Assembly (NCBI GenBank): GCA_011390855.1
Contig: JAABRN010000492.1
Location: forward strand, 1-9,099
Reading direction: 5' to 3'
Source of the DNA: Hydrogenophaga sp.
Lineage (GTDB): Bacteria; Pseudomonadota; Gammaproteobacteria; Burkholderiales; Burkholderiaceae_C
DNA length: 9,099 nucleotides
The first letter of the stretch is position 1. Every line of letters begins with the position of its first letter. Made by a program: the position numbers and the translations under genes. Positions 6,439 to 9,099 of the stretch are shown one piece after another. The notes beneath the pieces are model-generated. The model saw only the letters and a program-made list of their open reading frames with translations. It had not been told where the DNA came from and searched no databases.

Positions 6439-7272
6439 ATGAAAGAACAACACCTGCTGGTGGACTATGAGAACGTCCAACCATCGATTGAAGACCTGCT
6501 CAAGCTGGCGCCCAAGCTCACCGATGTGTGGCTGTTTCACGGGCCCAACCAGATCAAGCGCGCCAAGCAATTGCAGGCGGCACACGAACGCGTGACGCTG
6601 GTGCCGCACTCAGGCAAGGGCAAGAACGCGCTGGACTTTCACCTGTCGTTCTATCTGGGCTACGTGGCGGCCAAGCACCCCGAGGCCAAGCTGATGGTGG
6701 TGGCCAACGACAAGGGCTACGACTCGATGATCGGCCACGCCAAAGACCTTGGCTTCACTGCCACGCGCCTGGGCTTCAAGGCGAAGAAGGCGCCTGCGGC
6801 CAAGAAAGCCGCAGCGCCCGCCAAGAAGGTAGCGGCAGCCAAGCAGGCGCCTGCCAAGAAGGCGAAAGCGGTACCGGCGCCTCAGAAGCAAGCGACGAAA
6901 CCCGTGCAACCCGCTAAGGCGCCCGCAGCGAAAAAGGCACCGGTCAAGTCAGCGGCGGCCCAGGCTGCGTCGGCCAAAAAGGCGCCAGCCAAAAAAGTGG
7001 CTGCCAAGAAGTCCGCAGCTAAAGCAGCGCCGACCAAACAGACGCCAGCAGCCAAGGCGGTCGCAAGCCCGGCGGACAAGGTGTTAGCCCGGGCAAAAAC
7101 CTCTCTCGCCAAGATGGGCAAGAACCGCCCGACCAAGCTGAGCAAGCTGCTGCGCCACCTGAAATCCATCGTGGGGCAGGGCGCAACCCAGGCCGATGCC
7201 GATGCCCTGTCGCATCGGCTGGAGGCTGCGAAGGTGATCCAGGTGGTGGGTGATCTGGTGTCGTATCCCTGA
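6439..7272 (+). CDS. NYN/PIN-like nuclease-fold protein with histone H1-like Lys/Ala-rich tail
   Basis: The protein has 277 residues. Residues 1-114 look like a PIN/NYN nuclease fold with its acidic residues in place: 'LLVDYENVQP' (D9), 'GKGKNALDFHLSFYLG' (D66) and 'VVANDKGYDSMI' (D91, D95). Residues 115-214 are almost entirely Lys, Ala and Pro ('AKKAPAAKKAAAPAKK' and variants), like bacterial H1/AlgP-type tails that bind nucleic acid nonspecifically. Residues 215-277 form a separate helical C-terminal module ('PTKLSKLLRHLKSIVG'). ATG 6439 is chosen over an open frame from 6406 because GGGGAG at 6429-6434 lies just upstream and the conserved fold begins here. It starts 46 bases after the DUF262/HNH gene and may share its transcript. 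By analogy it could be an RNase or structure-specific nuclease; the substrate is unknown. Confidence 0.85.
   Translation: MKEQHLLVDYENVQPSIEDLLKLAPKLTDVWLFHGPNQIKRAKQLQAAHERVTLVPHSGKGKNALDFHLSFYLGYVAAKHPEAKLMVVANDKGYDSMIGHAKDLGFTATRLGFKAKKAPAAKKAAAPAKKVAAAKQAPAKKAKAVPAPQKQATKPVQPAKAPAAKKAPVKSAAAQAASAKKAPAKKVAAKKSAAKAAPTKQTPAAKAVASPADKVLARAKTSLAKMGKNRPTKLSKLLRHLKSIVGQGATQADADALSHRLEAAKVIQVVGDLVSYP
6781..7080 (+). repeat. Degenerate Lys/Ala codon repeat encoding the H1-like tail
   Basis: This stretch is built from drifting copies of short units such as GCC-AAG-AAG-GCG and CCA-GCC-AAA-AAG, encoding K/A/P runs. No long exact unit repeats, so it is a low-complexity coding repeat rather than a satellite. 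Such tracts change length easily between strains. Confidence 0.7.
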
Positions 7273-7332
7273 GCGCTCTGGCACGGTGCGTGAAGCCGGA
7301 GTTTGTTGAGCCTGTCAGCGGTTCGAGGGGTG

Positions 7333-7358
7333 CATTCGCTGTTCGCGAACAGCGAATG
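7333..7358 (+). promoter_or_regulatory. Perfect 26-bp palindrome, possible operator or hairpin
   Basis: The half-site CATTCGCTGTTCG is followed by its exact reverse complement with no spacer. CAGCGG at 7316-7321 and CCGCTG at 7361-7366 form a further 6-bp inverted pair around it. No T-run follows, so an intrinsic terminator is unlikely. It lies between the NYN gene (ends 7272) and the twin palindromes upstream of the winged-helix gene, with an unrelated sequence, so any protein that binds it is probably a different one. Confidence 0.6.
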
Positions 7359-7388
7359 GCCCGCTGTGTTTGAGCTGATATGTAGATG

Positions 7389-7410
7389 TATGCAATATGC
7401 ATATTGCATA
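7389..7410 (+). promoter_or_regulatory. Twin operator, upstream box (perfect 22-bp palindrome)
   Basis: The half-site TATGCAATATG is followed by its exact complement. It is 20/22 identical to the box at 7445-7466, centre-to-centre distance 56 bp. It lies just upstream of the putative -35. Two matching palindromes around a promoter are what a dimeric autoregulator would use; the winged-helix protein encoded next is the obvious candidate (inference). Confidence 0.75.
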
Positions 7411-7414
7411 GAAC

Positions 7415-7444
7415 TTGGAGATATTTCTGTAAATCGTATATATT
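7415..7444 (+). promoter_or_regulatory. Putative promoter of the winged-helix / nucleotidyltransferase / hsdM operon
   Basis: TTGGAG at 7415-7420 could be a -35, with TATATA at 7437-7442 (16-bp spacer) or TATATT at 7439-7444 (18-bp spacer) as the -10. The match is modest, but the position between the two operator boxes and the local AT-richness support it. Transcription would begin near 7450, giving a very short leader for an ATG at 7468. Confidence 0.4.
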
Positions 7445-7466
7445 TATGCAGTATGCATATCGCATA
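7445..7466 (+). promoter_or_regulatory. Twin operator, downstream box (near-perfect 22-bp palindrome)
   Basis: The half-site is TATGCAGTATG. Two base pairs break the symmetry, and it extends by two more pairs to 7443-7468 (TTTATGC...GCATAAA). It overlaps the expected transcription start and touches the ATG at 7468, so a bound protein would block both initiation and the start of the message. Confidence 0.75.
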
Positions 7467-7467
7467 A

Positions 7468-8046
7468 ATGAGTGAATCCATGAGTTCAACCGGTATCAAA
7501 GCAAGGCTAAGCCACGCGCAGTGGTCGCTCAAGCCGCAAGACCTGGCGATGGCGCTGAAGCTGGTGTGTCTGGCGGGAGAGCGGGTGATTTACGCCGACC
7601 TGGCCCGCGCCATGCACATGTCGCAGTTCGAGGCCCATGCCTGTTTGGCCCGGCTGAGCGCTGCGCGCTTGCTCACCGAAGTGGCCGGTGCGCCAGCGCT
7701 GGTGATGCCGGCGTTTCGCCCGCTGTTGCTGCAAGGCGCTCCCTATTTTTTCCCGGCAGTGCGAGGCGAAGTGACGGTGGGATTTCCCACGGCGTATGGC
7801 GTGGAGCCTCTGAAATCGCTGGTGATGTTTGCAGACGAGTTGCCGCCGGTTTGGCCGCATGCCGATGGGCCGGTGCGCGGCAGCACGCTGTTGCCGCTTT
7901 ACCCCAAGCTGCCGCTGGCGGCGCAGGCCGACCCTTGTTTGTATGCGTTGCTGGCGTTGTTTGATGCCCTGCGCATCGGGCAGGCGCGTGAGCGGGAGCT
8001 GGCGCGCGGTTTGCTGGAAGAGCGGTTGAAGGCGTTGGCGGCATGA
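7468..8046 (+). CDS. Small winged-helix protein, probable TA-like regulator of the downstream nucleotidyltransferase
   Basis: This 192-residue protein has an N-terminal winged helix-turn-helix ('LAMALKLVCLAGERVIYADL', then 'ARAMHMSQFEAHACLARLSA' and 'ARLLTEV', about 26-72). The rest is uncharacterised, with a Pro-rich middle and a charged C-terminal helix ('QARERELARGLLEERLKAL'). I do not recognise a named family. The pairing, a DNA-binding protein directly before an AbiEii-type nucleotidyltransferase and behind twin palindromes, mirrors AbiEi/AbiEii, where the first protein is both antitoxin and autorepressor; that role here is inference. ATG 7468 is the first start; ATG 7480 is in frame and equally possible. 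Neither has a strong Shine-Dalgarno. Its stop overlaps a tiny ORF at 8043. Confidence 0.8.
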   Translation: MSESMSSTGIKARLSHAQWSLKPQDLAMALKLVCLAGERVIYADLARAMHMSQFEAHACLARLSAARLLTEVAGAPALVMPAFRPLLLQGAPYFFPAVRGEVTVGFPTAYGVEPLKSLVMFADELPPVWPHADGPVRGSTLLPLYPKLPLAAQADPCLYALLALFDALRIGQARERELARGLLEERLKALAA

Positions 8047-8111
8047 GCGCCGCGCCGGGCCGCCCCAAGCCAGCTCGCACCGCAGCCCGCAGGGCGAAGG
8101 TAATCCAGTGA
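8043..8111 (+). CDS. Possible 22-residue linker ORF bridging the two TA-like genes
   Basis: An ATG at 8043 overlaps the upstream stop (ATGA), and this frame ends in TGA at 8109-8111, overlapping the downstream GTG start (GTGA). The product is short and basic ('MSAAPGRPKPAR', then 'TAARRAKVIQ'), resembling no family I know. It could act as a translational relay coupling the winged-helix gene to the nucleotidyltransferase gene rather than make a useful peptide. Chance is a real alternative in GC-rich DNA. Confidence 0.25.
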   Translation: MSAAPGRPKPARTAARRAKVIQ

Positions 8112-8815
8112 GCAATCCCAATTTGGAAATCTTGGAGCTGGTGGCGCATGCGCTGGGGCCGGTGTGTGACGAGGTGGTGTTTGTGGGCGGTTGCGCTGCG
8201 GGCCTGCTGCTCACCCAAGCCCGGCCAGACCGCATTCGGGCTACGGAAGACGTGGACATCGTGGCCCAAGCACTGACCGTGCACGATTACCACGCGGTGG
8301 AAAAACGGGTGCGGGCGCAGGGCTTCAGCAATGACATGCGGCCAGAAGCGCCGATCTGCCGCTGGGTCTACAAAAACGTGACGCTGGACGTGATGCCCAC
8401 CGTGAAAGAGATCCTGGGTTTTGCGAACCGCTGGTATCCGCTGGCCATAGAAACCGCGCAAACTGTTGAGCTGCCTTCTGGACTGCAGATCAAGCTGATT
8501 GCAGCGCCGGTGTTCATTGCCACGAAGCTGGAAGCGTTCAACGACCGTGGCCGCGATGCCAATGGCGAACCCGACTTTTTGGGCAGCCACGACATGGAAG
8601 ACATCGTGGCCGTGACCGACCGGCGCCCTGAGCTGTTGACCGAGTGTGAAGCCATGCCCGCCGAGCTGCGCAGCTACCTGGCGAGCGCATTCACCGAGCT
8701 GTTGGCCCATACCGATTTTCTGACCACGCTGGCCGGACACCTGCCTGGCGACGCGGCCAGCCAGAGCCGTCTGCCCAAACTCACCGACACCTTGCGCGGC
8801 TTCACGCGCCTTTGA
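8108..8815 (+). CDS. AbiEii/AbiGii-like nucleotidyltransferase (putative type IV-like toxin)
   Basis: This 235-residue nucleotidyltransferase has the DNA polymerase beta-like core. The motifs seen are 'VFVGGCAAGLLL' (24-35, the GG motif), 'TEDVDIVA' (46-53, metal-binding Asp pair D48/D50) and 'VTLDVMP' (91-97, third Asp D94). The AbiEii-type continuation is also seen: 'ATKLEAFNDRG' (138-148) and 'SHDMEDIVAV' (160-169). Known relatives transfer nucleotides to tRNA or other targets and stop growth unless neutralised by a partner; the target here is unknown. All catalytic residues are present, so it should be active. The GTG start at 8108 is supported by GAAGG at 8096-8100, seven bases upstream. 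It begins 61 bases after the winged-helix gene and ends only 13 bases before hsdM, implying one transcript. Confidence 0.88.
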   Translation: MSNPNLEILELVAHALGPVCDEVVFVGGCAAGLLLTQARPDRIRATEDVDIVAQALTVHDYHAVEKRVRAQGFSNDMRPEAPICRWVYKNVTLDVMPTVKEILGFANRWYPLAIETAQTVELPSGLQIKLIAAPVFIATKLEAFNDRGRDANGEPDFLGSHDMEDIVAVTDRRPELLTECEAMPAELRSYLASAFTELLAHTDFLTTLAGHLPGDAASQSRLPKLTDTLRGFTRL

Positions 8816-8828
8816 TTCCTGAATCCCC

Positions 8829-9099
8829 ATGAACACCAACACCCATTCCCTCGTCCAGAAACTCTGGAACTACTGCAACGTGCTGCGCGACGACGGCATG
8901 AGCTATGGCGATTACGTGGAGCAGCTCACCTACCTGCTGTTTCTGAAGATGGCGCACGAGCGCAGCCAGCCGCCGCACAACCAGCCCAGCATCGTGCCCT
9001 CGGGCTACGGCTGGCCCGATCTGTTGGCGCGTGACGGCGACGGGCTGTTTGACCACTACCGCCACACGCTGGAGCGCCTGGGCATGGAGCGGGGCACGC
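8829..9099 (+). CDS. hsdM: Type I restriction-modification methyltransferase subunit HsdM, N-terminal part
   Basis: The first 90 residues are visible; the gene leaves the window at the right edge. 'LVQKLWNYCNVLRDDGMSYG' followed by 'DYVEQLTYLLFLKMAHER' is the characteristic N-terminal helical HsdM_N domain, which contacts HsdS and DNA; the SAM-binding and NPPF catalytic motifs would lie beyond the edge. ATG 8829 is the natural start, 13 bases after the nucleotidyltransferase stop, without a strong Shine-Dalgarno, so translational coupling is plausible. The HsdS fragment at the left edge lies on the same strand more than 8 kb upstream of this gene, so it is probably not this HsdM's own partner, or the locus has been rearranged; the partner HsdS and HsdR are expected to the right. 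Confidence 0.9.
   Translation, partial: MNTNTHSLVQKLWNYCNVLRDDGMSYGDYVEQLTYLLFLKMAHERSQPPHNQPSIVPSGYGWPDLLARDGDGLFDHYRHTLERLGMERGT

Noticed and set aside
6781..7080. Minisatellite or phase-variable repeat
   Set aside because: The units are short, divergent and codon-structured; they encode an H1-like tail without exact tandem copies.
7333..7358. Intrinsic terminator for the NYN gene
   Set aside because: The palindrome has no loop and is not followed by a T-run, so it is listed as a possible operator instead.
7389..7466. CRISPR array or iteron origin
   Set aside because: Only two palindromic copies are present, with one 34-bp spacer between them, and no cas or rep gene. Their position around a promoter fits operators better.
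7673..8842. Long open frame on the minus strand (389 codons) across the winged-helix and nucleotidyltransferase genes
   Set aside because: It spans two well-supported plus-strand genes and their gap, and its low-complexity translation shows no domain. It is a GC-rich shadow frame.

Overview
The window looks like an accessory defence island from a high-GC betaproteobacterium, most likely a Burkholderiales/Comamonadaceae-type genome. This placement is an inference from codon use and the style of the IS30 and IS481 elements; no ribosomal or housekeeping marker is present to confirm it.

Layout. (1) At 2-535 lies the C-terminal part of a type I restriction specificity subunit (HsdS). It stops abruptly inside the conserved 'SKAF-S' tail, exactly where an IS30-family element begins. 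(2) At about 545-2734 lies that IS30 element. Its transposase gene (minus strand) was split near its 5' end by an IS481-family element (about 1609-2685). Removing the inner element and one 5-bp GTGGG target copy restores an IS30 transposase reading frame of about 356 codons with a TTG start and a good ribosome binding site. (3) At 2769-4313 is a P-loop ATPase with a C-terminal TOPRIM-like domain (OLD/GajA-type architecture), lower in GC than its neighbours. (4) At 4334-4477 is a 47-codon ORF resembling only the N-terminus of type-I-RM-associated GIY-YIG proteins, probably a remnant. (5) At 4488-6392 is a 634-residue DUF262 + HNH (DUF1524-like) nuclease of the GmrSD/SspE type. (6) At 6439-7272 is a NYN/PIN-like nuclease fold fused to a long Lys/Ala/Pro-rich histone-H1-like tail. 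(7) At 7273-7467 is a regulatory region with a perfect 26-bp palindrome and two nearly identical 22-bp palindromes flanking a plausible promoter. (8) At 7468-8046 is a small winged-helix protein, at 8108-8815 an AbiEii-type nucleotidyltransferase, and from 8829 to the window edge the N-terminus of a type I methyltransferase subunit (HsdM). All three are on the plus strand with short gaps.

How they may work together. The two ends are parts of type I restriction-modification loci (hsdS on the left, hsdM on the right, same strand). The interior is packed with nuclease and ATPase genes typical of anti-phage islands. The most distinctive arrangement is at the right: a TA-like pair (winged helix + nucleotidyltransferase) preceded by twin operators and apparently co-transcribed with hsdM, so the same repressor could set R-M expression. 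The ATPase-TOPRIM and DUF262-HNH genes are a second candidate functional unit, but the GIY-YIG remnant between them suggests rearrangement. All functional calls rest on motifs read by eye; no database search was possible.
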